Shown in pieces: positions 37,568 to 45,641 of a DNA stretch of 64,000 nucleotides (positions within the stretch are counted from its first letter, which is position 1; each line of letters opens with the position of its first letter). Made by a program: the position numbers and the translations under genes. The DNA is taken from positions 2,480,001 through 2,544,000 of the forward strand of contig NZ_FMIA01000002.1 in the NCBI RefSeq assembly GCF_900091615.1, read 5' to 3'. The notes under the pieces were generated by a model, which saw only the letters and a list, made by a program, of their open reading frames with translations, had not been told where the DNA came from and did not search any database. Source of the DNA: Micromonospora yangpuensis. Its GTDB lineage: Bacteria > Actinomycetota > Actinomycetes > Mycobacteriales > Micromonosporaceae.

Positions 37568-38335
37568 GTGAACCACGTTCTGATTGAAGCCATGACGCAG
37601 TGCGGGGAGACCGCCGACAGCCTTGCGGCCCAGGTGGGGGTAGACCCGAAGTCTGTCCAGCGGTGGGTCAACCCTGGTGCCGTGCCGCATCCTCGGCACC
37701 GGTCGACCGCCGCGCGGGTGCTGGGCCGCGACGTTGGCGACCTTTGGCCGAGCACGGTGCGCCGCCGTGAGCCGGCATGGTTCCGGCGGTGGGCCGACAT
37801 CGAACGCGCGGCGGTGTCCCTGCGGACATTCCAACTCGCCTGGGTGCCCGGCCTGTTGCAGACCGAGGCGTACGCGCGGGCGACCCTCGCCGGCGAGGCG
37901 CTGAGCGTCGCCGAGGTAGATGGCCTGGTCGAGGGTCGGACAGCGCGGCAATCGATCCTGCGCCGGGACCGGCCGCCGTTGCTGGTCGCGGTTATCGACG
38001 AGACTGTACTGCGGCGGACGCTCGGCGGTGACCGGGCGATGATGCGCGAGCAGTGCGCCTATCTGCTCGCCTGCGCCGAGCTGCCGTCGGTGCGCGTGCA
38101 CGTCGTACCGAGCACCGTCGGCATCTATTCGGGGCACGGTGGGCCGATCACGCTCGCTGAATTGGGCGACGGGTCGGCCTGGGCGCACGTGGACAGTCAG
38201 GGGCGCGGCGAGATCGTCGACAGCGCGACGGACCTTGCTACGCTGAGTCGCAGATGGGAACTCATCCGGGGCGTGGCGATGTCCGTCGACCAGTCCCGTG
38301 ACCTGCTCGAAGAGGTGGCAGCATCATGGACCTGA
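37568..38335 (+). CDS. XRE-type regulator with DUF5753 domain (WhiJ-like)
   Basis: A 255-residue protein with an N-terminal helix-turn-helix (ETADSLAAQVGVDPKSVQRW, about 13-32) and the typical PHPRHRSTAARVLG recognition region. From about residue 75 a DUF5753 domain follows (FQLAWVPGLLQTEAYARATL, then RQSILRRDRPPLLVAVIDE). GTG 37568 follows GGGGAGGG and is the likely start, because the 60 preceding residues of the long frame look non-coding. Its 3' end overlaps the DUF397 gene by 10 bp. In Streptomyces such XRE/DUF397 pairs influence development and antibiotic production and have been proposed to behave like toxin-antitoxin pairs. Confidence 0.9.
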   Translation: MNHVLIEAMTQCGETADSLAAQVGVDPKSVQRWVNPGAVPHPRHRSTAARVLGRDVGDLWPSTVRRREPAWFRRWADIERAAVSLRTFQLAWVPGLLQTEAYARATLAGEALSVAEVDGLVEGRTARQSILRRDRPPLLVAVIDETVLRRTLGGDRAMMREQCAYLLACAELPSVRVHVVPSTVGIYSGHGGPITLAELGDGSAWAHVDSQGRGEIVDSATDLATLSRRWELIRGVAMSVDQSRDLLEEVAASWT

Positions 38336-38517
38336 CCCGCGCGCGGTGGCGCAAGAGCACGTACAGCGGCAACAACGGCGGCGACTGTGTCGAGGTCGCC
38401 GACAATGTGCCCGGCGTCGTCGGTGTTCGGGACTCGAAGGACCCGGCCGGCCCGGCGCTGACCTTCGGTCCGGCCGCGTGGCGGGCGTTCGTCGGCATGG
38501 CGGCGGCGCAGCGCTGA
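38326..38517 (+). CDS. DUF397 small protein
   Basis: A 63-residue protein with the full DUF397 pattern: ARWRKSTYSGNNGGDCVEVA at the front, then VGVRDSKDP and FGPAAWRAFV. It overlaps the XRE gene and is the expected partner. Its biochemical role is not settled; related proteins in Streptomyces coelicolor are encoded next to WhiJ-like regulators and modulate them. Confidence 0.93.
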   Translation: MDLTRARWRKSTYSGNNGGDCVEVADNVPGVVGVRDSKDPAGPALTFGPAAWRAFVGMAAAQR

Positions 38518-38550
38518 GCGGAAGGGCCCTTCACGCCTCGCGGATTCTGG

Positions 38551-38591
38551 CGATCCCCGCAACACCCTGAATCAGGGAGTTGCGGGGATCG
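38551..38591 (+). terminator. Strong hairpin after the DUF397 gene
   Basis: CGATCCCCGCAAC and GTTGCGGGGATCG form a perfect 13-bp outer stem. An inner CCCT/AGGG stem continues after one A-A mismatch. TGGTTTT follows on the plus strand, so it resembles an intrinsic terminator for the XRE-DUF397 operon. Confidence 0.85.
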
Positions 38592-38601
38592 TGGTTTTGC
38601 G

Positions 38602-38627
38602 GACTCCCGCAGCCGGTGACCCGGCTG
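38602..38627. repeat. Right copy of the 26-bp direct repeat
   Basis: It is identical to 36446-36471, the 3' end of the sortase gene, and in the same orientation. In this position it encodes nothing and stands immediately after the DUF397 terminator. Confidence 0.85.
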
Positions 38628-38674
38628 TTGCCCACTGTCGGTGGTCTGCCCGCCGGGCCGCCACCAGACTGTGG

Positions 38675-38995
38675 TCAGCGGGGGCCGGGGACCTGCTGGA
38701 CCACCTCGAACTCCAGCAGGTTCGCGCCGGTGGCGACCGGCCGGCGGGGCGGCTCACCCTCCCCGGCGCCGTGTGCGGCGCGGGACGGCCCGGCGGCCCA
38801 GTTCTGGTACGCCTCCTCGCTCTCCCACCTGGTGTAGACGAAGTAGCGGCTCTCGCCGCCGACCGGACGCAGCAACTCGAACCCGAGGAAACCGGGGGAG
38901 TTCTCCACCGCGGCGGCCCGGGCGGCGAAGCGCCGTTCCAGTTCCTCGCCGCCGCCGGGCGGTACGTCGAGCGCGTTGATCTTCACGATGGCCAT
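38675..38995 (-). CDS. Antibiotic biosynthesis monooxygenase (ABM) domain protein
   Basis: A 106-residue single ABM-domain protein of the dimeric ferredoxin-like fold. It starts MAIVKINALDVPPGGGEELE and has the conserved NSPGFLGFELLRP and YFVYTRWESEEAYQNW. These features are shared with IsdG/MhuD-like haem-degrading monooxygenases and with quinol monooxygenases. The N/W pattern (N and W at the expected positions) favours the haem-degrading subgroup, but this cannot be settled from sequence alone. It lies next to xthA, in the same direction. Confidence 0.85.
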   Translation of the reverse strand: MAIVKINALDVPPGGGEELERRFAARAAAVENSPGFLGFELLRPVGGESRYFVYTRWESEEAYQNWAAGPSRAAHGAGEGEPPRRPVATGANLLEFEVVQQVPGPR

Positions 38996-39013
38996 GTTCT
39001 CCAGCCTAGGCGC

Positions 39014-39811
39014 TCACAACGACTCCACGGCGGGCACCAGGTCAGCGTCGACCACCACCGGGGCGTGGTCGGAGGGGCCCTTGCCCTTGCGTGCCTCCCG
39101 GTCGACGTACGCCGAACGCACCGCGTGGGCGAGCGGCGCGGAGGCGTACACCAGGTCGATCCGCATGCCCTTGTTCTGGTGGAACATCCCGGCCCGGTAG
39201 TCCCAGTAGGTGTACGGGTGCGGCCCCTTCATTGCCGTCGGCACCACGTCCCGCAGCCCCAGGTCCCGCAGGGCGGCCAGGGCGGCGCGTTCGGCCGGGG
39301 TGACGTGGGTGGAGGTGACGAAGAGCGCCGGATCCCAGACGTCGGCGTCGGTGGGGGCGACGTTGAAGTCGCCGCAGACGGCCAGCGTGGGCGCCCCGGT
39401 CAGCTCCTGCTCCAAGGCGTCGCGCAGGGCGGCGAACCAGGCCAGCTTGTACGCGTAGTGCGGGTCCTCGGGCGTCCGCCCGTTCGGCACGTACACCGAC
39501 CAGACCCGCAACCCGGCGCAGGTGGCCGAGATGGCGCGGGCCTCGGGGGCGGGGAAGCCCGGCTCACCGGGGAACCCGACGGTCACGTCGCCCAACCCCA
39601 CCCGGGACAGGATGGCCACGCCGTTCCACCGGCCGTCGCTGTGACTGGCCACCGTGTAGCCCAGCTCGCCCACCTCGGCGACCGGGAAGGCCCCGTCGGG
39701 GCACTTGGTCTCCTGCAGGCACACGACGTCGGGGCCGGTGGTGGCCAGCCAGTCGAGCAGCCGGGGCAGGCGGGCCTTCACGGAGTTCACGTTCCAGGTC
39801 GCCAGGCGCAT
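39014..39811 (-). CDS. xthA: Exodeoxyribonuclease III
   Basis: A 265-residue ExoIII-family AP endonuclease of the exonuclease-endonuclease-phosphatase fold. Conserved motifs are ATWNVNSVKAR (N-terminal metal site), CLQETKCPD (Glu), SVYVPNGR, GDFNVAP and the C-terminal SDHAPVV with the catalytic Asp-His. ATG 39811 follows GGAGG. It acts in base-excision repair at abasic sites. Confidence 0.95.
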   Translation of the reverse strand: MRLATWNVNSVKARLPRLLDWLATTGPDVVCLQETKCPDGAFPVAEVGELGYTVASHSDGRWNGVAILSRVGLGDVTVGFPGEPGFPAPEARAISATCAGLRVWSVYVPNGRTPEDPHYAYKLAWFAALRDALEQELTGAPTLAVCGDFNVAPTDADVWDPALFVTSTHVTPAERAALAALRDLGLRDVVPTAMKGPHPYTYWDYRAGMFHQNKGMRIDLVYASAPLAHAVRSAYVDREARKGKGPSDHAPVVVDADLVPAVESL

Positions 39812-39849
39812 GCCTCCAGCCTGCCCCATTCTCGGCCCCGGCCGGTGGA

Positions 39850-40770
39850 TCAGCTGCCCGGGGTGTCACCCGGGCGGCTCTGCTCGGCCAGGAAGCGTTC
39901 CAGCTCGGCACCGAGCTCGTCGGCGGTGGGCAGCGGACCGTTCTCGGCGGCGAGCAGGTTCTTCTCGCCACGTCCTCGGGCGAACGCGTCGTACTGCTCC
40001 TCCAGGGCCTGGACCAGCGCGGCGGCGTCCTCGGTCTGGCCCACCTGCCGGTCGATCTCGACCCGGACCACCTCGGCGGCCGACCGCAGGTCCTCGGTGG
40101 GCAACAGCAGGCCGGTGCTGCGGGAGACCGAGGTGAGCAGCACCTCGGCAGCGGCCGGGTACTCGGTCTGGGCGACGTAGTGCGGCACGTGCGCGGCGAA
40201 GCCCAGCGCGTCCCGGCCGGCCTCGCCGAGCCGGAACTCCAGCAGGTGGCCGACGCTGCCGGGGACCTGCACCCGCTGCAACCACGGCTCGTGGCCGGCG
40301 ATCAGGTCCCGCCGGGTGGCGTGCGCGGTCACCCCGGTCGGCCGGGTGTGCGGCACCGCCATCGGGATCGAGTTGAGTCCCACGGTCAGCCGGACGTCGA
40401 GGCGGGTGGCGAGCCCGGCCACGGCGGCGGCGAAGCGCTCCCACTGCAGGTCCGGCTCGGGGCCGGTGAGCAGGAAAAACGGGGTCTCGTCGTCGTCGTG
40501 CAGCAGGTGCAGGGCCAGCTGGGGCGCGTCGTAGGACTCCCAGTGGTCCTCGACGAAGGTCATCACCGGCCGGCGGGAGCGGTAGTCGAAGAGCTGGTCG
40601 ACGTCGAAGGTGGCCACCGGGCGGGCCTCCAGCGAGGTGAGCAGCTGTTCCCGGGCCAGCCTGGTGGCGCTGCCGGCGTCGACGAAACCGGTCAGGGCCT
40701 GGATGAGCACCGGCTGACCGAGGTCGGGCAGCTCGTCGGCGAGTTCGTAGAGCTCGTGTGGGTCGAGCAC
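39850..40770 (-). CDS. PAC2 family protein
   Basis: A 306-residue protein of the PAC2/DUF75 family. It has LIQALTGFVDAGSATRLARE, FDYRSRRPVMTFVEDHW, a family-typical middle domain with LTGPEPDLQWERFAAAV, and a C-terminal helix rich in Glu and Gln (LVQALEEQYDAFARGRGEKN). Eukaryotic relatives are proteasome assembly chaperones, and actinobacteria have 20S proteasomes, but the bacterial role is not settled. GTG 40770 has GGGAGG upstream; the long frame into the divergent region is unlikely. Confidence 0.9.
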   Translation of the reverse strand: MLDPHELYELADELPDLGQPVLIQALTGFVDAGSATRLAREQLLTSLEARPVATFDVDQLFDYRSRRPVMTFVEDHWESYDAPQLALHLLHDDDETPFFLLTGPEPDLQWERFAAAVAGLATRLDVRLTVGLNSIPMAVPHTRPTGVTAHATRRDLIAGHEPWLQRVQVPGSVGHLLEFRLGEAGRDALGFAAHVPHYVAQTEYPAAAEVLLTSVSRSTGLLLPTEDLRSAAEVVRVEIDRQVGQTEDAAALVQALEEQYDAFARGRGEKNLLAAENGPLPTADELGAELERFLAEQSRPGDTPGS

Positions 40771-41016
40771 CGGACGGGACCTCCCTGGGGCTGTGCGTAC
40801 GGCGACCGCGCGGGCGGCCACCCGAACGGGGGAACGTACCCACCATCCTCGTGCATTCCTGAGCCGGCCGTGTCGCCGGCCGGCACCTGGAGATATGGAG
40901 CCTATCGTCCGACTTCTGCCGGGCGGACCCGCTCCGTGCCGGCGACACAGTGGACGGTTGGTGGTTGCCCCCACGGGGTACACATGACTGCGGGGTCGTC
41001 GACAGGAGGATATGAG

Positions 41017-41166
41017 ATGTCAGCACTGATGCAGCGGATCAGCCGGTTCCTGAGTTCGCCGAAGGGTCAGCAGATGGTCGACCGGGGTCGCCGTGAGCTG
41101 GCCAAGCCCGGCAACCAGGACAAGCTGCGGCAGCTGGCCAGCCGGTTGTCCGGTCGGCGCCGCTGA
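41017..41166 (+). CDS. Conserved 49-residue basic protein
   Basis: A short ORF, MSALMQRISRFLSSPKGQQM and onward, ending SRLSGRRR. AGGAGGA lies six bases before ATG 41017, a strong ribosome site, and an upstream out-of-frame ATG is not supported. It is very basic and probably helical. Small proteins of this type are common in actinobacteria; no function is known. It is divergent from the PAC2 gene and 76 bp before the EcsC gene, perhaps in one transcript. Confidence 0.7.
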   Translation: MSALMQRISRFLSSPKGQQMVDRGRRELAKPGNQDKLRQLASRLSGRRR

Positions 41167-41242
41167 GCCACTTGCGCCGCGGAGCCCGTCCGCGGCCGTC
41201 CGACCAGGTCCGTAAGCGTCCATCCGACCAGGGGAGCCATCC

Positions 41243-42094
41243 TTGACCGACTCGGTGCCTGTCGACGGAGAGTCCACCCTGCCGACGCCGTCGTCGGCCA
41301 CCGGAGGCCCGGGGCCGTCCGGCCCCGTCCCGCCGGCCCCACGGTCACCGCAGGACCCACCGCCACCGGCGGCCCCGGCGGGCTCGCGCCCACCGGCGCA
41401 ACCGGCCGGGGCCGCCGAGGACGCCCCGGAGGGGCCACCGGCCCGGCTCTGGGACCGGATGCGGGAGGATCCCCAGTACGCCCCGGAGCACCTGGCCCTG
41501 GAGGCGGTCCGCCGGCTCGGTCCCGAGGCCCGGCAGTGGGCCCGGAAGGTACGCGCCGAGCGGCCGGGGGCGACCCCGGAGGCCCTAGCCGAACTGGCGG
41601 TGAAGCGGTTCGTCAACCGGGCCCGGCTCTCCGGTGCCGTCTCCGGTGCCGCCGGCCTGCCCGGCGCGGTGATCGACGTCGGCGTGCTGGCCTGGACGCA
41701 GGCCCGCATGGTGCTGCACATCGCGGCGGCCTACGGGGTCGACCCGGAGCACACCGACCGCGCCACCGACCTGCTGGTCCTGCAGAAGGTGCACAAGGCC
41801 GCCGCGAGCGCCCGGTTGGCCCTCGGGGTGGCCGCCGGCCGGGAACGCGCCGGTGCGCTGTTCGGCACCGGGTCGCAGACCCCGCTGGGGCGGGTGATGC
41901 TGCGGTTGGGGGTCAAGCTGGCGCAGATGGCCGGGGTACGTGCCGCGAAGCGGGTCTTCGCCAAGATGGTGCCCGGCGCGGCGATCGTCCTCGGCACCTG
42001 GGCGAACTCGTCGGCCACCAAGAGCCTCGCCGATCGGTCCCGGGCGCTCTACCGGGACGCCGCGGCCGGCGACCCGCAGGCCCGCCCGGACTGA
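41243..42094 (+). CDS. EcsC family protein with Pro-rich N-terminus
   Basis: A 283-residue protein with an N-terminal disordered segment of about 65 residues, mostly Pro, Ala and Gly. The EcsC domain follows, with LAELAVKRFVNRARLSGAVS, then GLPGAVIDVGVLAWTQARMV and AAYGVDPEH. EcsC proteins contain Gly/Ala-rich helices and are linked to membranes; the biochemical role is unknown. Translation is assigned to TTG 41243 because AGGGGAG is six bases upstream; GTG 41258 is the alternative. Confidence 0.82.
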   Translation: MTDSVPVDGESTLPTPSSATGGPGPSGPVPPAPRSPQDPPPPAAPAGSRPPAQPAGAAEDAPEGPPARLWDRMREDPQYAPEHLALEAVRRLGPEARQWARKVRAERPGATPEALAELAVKRFVNRARLSGAVSGAAGLPGAVIDVGVLAWTQARMVLHIAAAYGVDPEHTDRATDLLVLQKVHKAAASARLALGVAAGRERAGALFGTGSQTPLGRVMLRLGVKLAQMAGVRAAKRVFAKMVPGAAIVLGTWANSSATKSLADRSRALYRDAAAGDPQARPD

Positions 42095-42122
42095 TCCGCC
42101 CGGACTGATCCGCCCGGCGCGG

Positions 42123-42974
42123 TCAGTCGGCGAGCCGGGCGGCCCGCCAGGTCACCTCGGCCAGCCGGTTCTGCCCGGCCACGCTGGGGTGGAACCAGTC
42201 CAGCCGGTTGACCATGTCTGGAGTGAATCGGACCCGGTGCGCGGCACCGCCGTCGTACCGGCAGCGGGAACCGTACGCCCGGCAGGCGGCGGAGAGTTGG
42301 TCGTTGTACGCGTCGATCCGCTTGCCGAACCTCGCCCGGCGGTTCTTGGCGGCCTGCTCCGTCGAGGTCGGGTCGGCCAGCAGGGCGGGACAGATGCCGG
42401 TGCGCCAGGCCCGTACCGCGCGACTGTCGGTGTGCCCGATCTCCCAGAGCCGGTTCAGGTCCGGGATGCTGACCACCAGCACCCGGGCCTTGGGCCGCCC
42501 CTTGCGCAGCGTCCGCAGGCCCTGGTCCACCTGCTCGCGGAAGGTCGCCACCGGGGTCATCTGGTCGATGTCCTGTCGGCAGGCGTCGTTGGCGCCGATC
42601 AGTACCGTGACGTAGTCGGCCTTGGCGCGTACGGCCGCGTCGGCCTGCTTGGCCAGGGCGGCGGCCCGCGCGCCCGACTCGGCGTGGTTGGTCGCCCGGC
42701 CGCGGATCTTCGGATCCTGGTCGACCAACCGGCGGTAGAGACTGTCGACCCGGACGCCGTCCCCGGTCGACCAGGAGTTGCGTTCGCACGCGGTGAGCAC
42801 CAGGCAGGAGGCGAAGCCGGTGGTGACCGAGTCGCCGAGGGCGGCGATGGAGCCGGGGCCGCCGCTGCCCGGCGGGTCGTCCGACGGGCGGGGAGCGGCG
42901 GTGCCGTCGCCCTCGCAGGCGAGCGCGGCCAGCGCCAACAGGCAGACGACGGCGGTGGCCCAACGTCGAGGCAT
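42123..42974 (-). CDS. SGNH/GDSL hydrolase, lipoprotein
   Basis: A 283-residue exported esterase-like protein. The N-terminus RRWATAVVCLLALAALACEG ends in a lipobox (LAALAC), so it is probably a lipoprotein. Block I is GDSVTTGF, block III is IGANDAC with the Asn, and block V is DWFHPSVAGQ with the Asp-His of the catalytic triad. ATG 42974 is preceded by GGGGAA. The family hydrolyses esters of lipids or carbohydrates; the substrate is not evident. It converges with the EcsC gene. Confidence 0.88.
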   Translation of the reverse strand: MPRRWATAVVCLLALAALACEGDGTAAPRPSDDPPGSGGPGSIAALGDSVTTGFASCLVLTACERNSWSTGDGVRVDSLYRRLVDQDPKIRGRATNHAESGARAAALAKQADAAVRAKADYVTVLIGANDACRQDIDQMTPVATFREQVDQGLRTLRKGRPKARVLVVSIPDLNRLWEIGHTDSRAVRAWRTGICPALLADPTSTEQAAKNRRARFGKRIDAYNDQLSAACRAYGSRCRYDGGAAHRVRFTPDMVNRLDWFHPSVAGQNRLAEVTWRAARLAD

Positions 42975-43097
42975 GGCTTCCCCGGCTGGCATGGCTTCCC
43001 CGTCCGGCATCGAGAGCTACGGGCAGGTAACCCTATGTGTCCGACCGGGGTGGCAGGGTGGTCGATGTCGGGTATCCGGCACTTTCTGGCGGAAAGG

Positions 43098-43697
43098 TCA
43101 GCGGTCTGCTACCCGCCAGGGGGCGGGCTGGCCGTGCAACCACCAGTGCAGCCAACGGGTGATCCGGGGCAGCACCAGGTAGGTCATCAGCGGCGTCAGG
43201 CAGAGGGTGATCAGCAGGGTCCGGGCGGCCAGCGCGGCGTCCGGAAGCAACCAACCGACCAGCAGGTTGGCGGCCAGACTCAGCGGAAAGAACGCCAGCC
43301 AGATCGTCACCGCCTGTTTCCACCGGGGCGGGGACGGGATCGGCCCGGCGGCCAGGCCCGGCTCGTGCACGACCTGCTCCAGCGGCGGGTCGAACCAACC
43401 CTCGATCCCGGTCCGCCGCTCGACCCGGGTGTGCTCGACCATGCCCTGCGCGGAGGTCAGCCACCAGTTCCGCTGCGGCGATTCCTCCCAGTGCCGCAGC
43501 GTGTCGGCGTCGGCGAAGCGGTAGAGCATGTGCCACTGGGCCGAACCGGGCGCGTTGCGGACCCACCCCGCGCCGAGGAAACCGGGGAAGGCCTCCGCCA
43601 GCGCCGTGCCGGCCCGCATCCACGCCACCATCTCACTGGTACGACGAGGATCGGCGCGTCGGGTGATGGCGACGGTCACCGGTACCAGGTGGGTCAT
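43098..43697 (-). CDS. ABM domain protein with C-terminal membrane helices
   Basis: A 199-residue protein. Residues 1-100 are an ABM/ferredoxin-like fold (VTVAITRRADPRRTSEMVAW, AFPGFLGAGWVRN, HWEESPQRNWW). The rest carries two hydrophobic helices, AVTIWLAFFPLSLAANLLVG and LLITLCLTPLMTYLVLPRIT. Similar fusions occur in other bacteria (antibiotic biosynthesis monooxygenase with a DUF-type membrane tail) and differ from the soluble ABM protein at 38675. The start is set at ATG 43697 because MTHLVPVTVAI is the usual N-terminus; the ribosome site is weak. Confidence 0.82.
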   Translation of the reverse strand: MTHLVPVTVAITRRADPRRTSEMVAWMRAGTALAEAFPGFLGAGWVRNAPGSAQWHMLYRFADADTLRHWEESPQRNWWLTSAQGMVEHTRVERRTGIEGWFDPPLEQVVHEPGLAAGPIPSPPRWKQAVTIWLAFFPLSLAANLLVGWLLPDAALAARTLLITLCLTPLMTYLVLPRITRWLHWWLHGQPAPWRVADR

Positions 43698-43811
43698 GGC
43701 ATCATCTTCGTCGCCACCTGCCCGGACCACCACGGCGACGCGGTGTGATCCTTGCCCGCCGTGCGTCGCCGGGCGTTGGTTAACGGCGACGATCCGGGGT
43801 AGCTCGACAGG

Positions 43812-44075
43812 ATGACGCGATCACAGCCCCGGCGTGCCCGAGGCACCGTCGGTCACGCCAACAGTGCGCTCAACCTCCGGTTCGCCCTGGCCAGCTTCGG
43901 TCTGGTCAGCATGACCGTCTTCGCCGTCCTCGCCTTCACCGCCGGGGTGGCGTGGCTCGGCGTGGCCTGCGCGGTCCTCGCCGTGGTGGCCGTGCTCGAC
44001 CTGGTCGTCATCCAACGCCGCCGGATCGCCCGCCGCCGCGAGGAACCCGGCACACGCCACTCACTCTTCGAGTGA
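43812..44075 (+). CDS. Small two-helix membrane protein (DUF6343-like)
   Basis: An 87-residue protein with a basic N-terminus, then the segment HANSALNLRFALASFGLVSM and two predicted helices (ASFGLVSMTVFAVLAFTAGV and LGVACAVLAVVAVLDLVVIQ). The tail is basic (RRRIARRREEPG). The pattern resembles the small DUF6343 membrane proteins of actinobacteria. No catalytic motif is seen. It lies 12 bp before the dehydrogenase gene and may share its transcript. Confidence 0.7.
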   Translation: MTRSQPRRARGTVGHANSALNLRFALASFGLVSMTVFAVLAFTAGVAWLGVACAVLAVVAVLDLVVIQRRRIARRREEPGTRHSLFE

Positions 44076-44087
44076 CAGGAGTACGAG

Positions 44088-45500
44088 ATGTCCATCGCCA
44101 CCGTCAACCCCGCCACCGGTGAGGTGCTCAAGACGTACGACCCGATGTCGGACGAGCAGGTCGACGCGGCCATCGACCGGGCCGACCTGGCCTTCCGGCA
44201 GCTGCGCGGCACCTCGATCGCCCAGCGGGGCGACTGGTTGCGCGCCGCCGCCGACCGGCTGGAGGCCGACCGCGACGAGATCGCCCGACTGATGACCACC
44301 GAGATGGGCAAGACGTACGCCGCGGCGAAGGCCGAGGTGACCAAGTGCGCCGCGGCCTGCCGGTTCTACGCGGCCAACGCCGCCCGGATGCTCGCCGACG
44401 AGCCCGCCGACGCCCGCGCCGTGGGCGCCACCCGGGCCTTCGTCCGGTACCAGCCGATCGGGCCGGTGCTGGCGGTGATGCCGTGGAACTTCCCCCTCTG
44501 GCAGGTCATGCGGTTCGCCGCACCGGCCCTGATGGCCGGCAACACCGGCCTGCTCAAGCACGCCTCGAACGTGCCGCAGACCGCCCTGCTGATGGAGGAC
44601 CTGTTCCGGCGGGCCGGGTTCCCCGAGGGGGCGTTCGGCACCCTGCTGGTCGGCTCGGACGCCGTGGACCGGATCCTGAGCGACCCCCGCGTACGGGCCG
44701 CGACGCTTACCGGCAGCGAGGCCGCCGGGCGGTCCATCGGCGCGATCGCCGGTCGGGAGTTGAAGAAGACCGTGCTGGAACTCGGCGGCAGCGACCCCTT
44801 CGTGGTGATGCCCTCGGCCGACGTACGGCGGGCCGCCGAGGTCGCCACCACGGCCCGCTGCCAGAACAACGGGCAGTCCTGCATCGCCGCCAAGCGGTTC
44901 ATCGTGCACACCGACGTCTTCGACGACTTCGCCCGGGCGTTCGCCGAGCGGATGTCCGCGCTGCGCCTCGGCGATCCGATGGACGAGCGCACCGACGTCG
45001 GTCCGCTGGCCAGCGAGCGGGGCCGCGACGAGATCCACGCCCAGGTACGCGACGCGGTCGAGCACGGGGCCACCGTGCTCTGCGGTGGCGAGGTCCCCTC
45101 CGGCGCCGGGTGGTTCTACCCGCCGACGGTGGTGACCGACCTGACCCCACAGATGCGGATGTGGGCCGAGGAGGTGTTCGGCCCGGTCGCCGGCCTCTAC
45201 CGGGTGTCGTCGTACGACGAGGCGATCGAGGTGGCCAACGGCACCAGCTTCGGCCTGGGCTCGAACGCCTGGACCACCGACCCGTCCGAGCAGGAGCGCT
45301 TCGCCACCGACCTGGACGCCGGCAACGTCTTCGTCAACGGGATGACCACGTCCTTCCCGGAGCTGCCGTTCGGCGGGGTGAAGAACTCCGGGTACGGCCG
45401 CGAGCTGTCCGCCCTGGGCATGCGGGAGTTCTGCAACACCAAGACCGTCTGGGTGGGCGACGGCTCGGCGGTGGCCGGCGCCGGCTCGCACGCCGAGTAA
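44088..45500 (+). CDS. gabD: Succinate-semialdehyde dehydrogenase (NADP+)
   Basis: A 470-residue ALDH. It has the ALDH core PWNFPLWQVMRFAAPALMAG, LTGSEAAGRSIG, the Glu in ELGGSDPFVV and the nucleophile Cys in NNGQSCIAAKRFIV. N-terminal MSIATVNPATGEVLKTYDPM is typical of GabD/Sad. It oxidises succinate semialdehyde to succinate in GABA or 2-oxoglutarate bypass metabolism. AGGAG precedes the ATG. The palindromic element downstream probably ends the transcript. Confidence 0.92.
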   Translation: MSIATVNPATGEVLKTYDPMSDEQVDAAIDRADLAFRQLRGTSIAQRGDWLRAAADRLEADRDEIARLMTTEMGKTYAAAKAEVTKCAAACRFYAANAARMLADEPADARAVGATRAFVRYQPIGPVLAVMPWNFPLWQVMRFAAPALMAGNTGLLKHASNVPQTALLMEDLFRRAGFPEGAFGTLLVGSDAVDRILSDPRVRAATLTGSEAAGRSIGAIAGRELKKTVLELGGSDPFVVMPSADVRRAAEVATTARCQNNGQSCIAAKRFIVHTDVFDDFARAFAERMSALRLGDPMDERTDVGPLASERGRDEIHAQVRDAVEHGATVLCGGEVPSGAGWFYPPTVVTDLTPQMRMWAEEVFGPVAGLYRVSSYDEAIEVANGTSFGLGSNAWTTDPSEQERFATDLDAGNVFVNGMTTSFPELPFGGVKNSGYGRELSALGMREFCNTKTVWVGDGSAVAGAGSHAE

Positions 45501-45544
45501 CCCACCCCGCACCCGCCGCGCACCGGTGCCGCCCGCCGCGCCGC

Positions 45545-45606
45545 ACCTGTAAGGAAGGGCCCCTTCCTATACAGAAAGCGTTAACAGGGGGCCCTTCCTT
45601 ACAGGT
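45545..45606. repeat. Palindromic element with perfect 19-bp arms (full copy 2)
   Basis: ACCTGTAAGGAAGGGCCCC (45545-45563) and its complement (45588-45606) surround TTCCTATACAGAAAGCGTTA and a few more bases. The arms match the copy at 33711-33774 in GTAAGGAAGGGCCCC, and the interior ACAGAAAGCG is shared. It lies between two genes of the same direction and is probably a terminator for gabD. Confidence 0.9.
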
Positions 45607-45641
45607 ATGGGTGGGGGGTGGGGTGGGTAGGAGTGGCGGCC

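Noticed and set aside
36446..38627. The repeat-bracketed island as a complete integrative element
   Set aside because: No integrase, excisionase, replication or transfer gene lies between the repeats, so only a cassette or in-trans movement can be argued.
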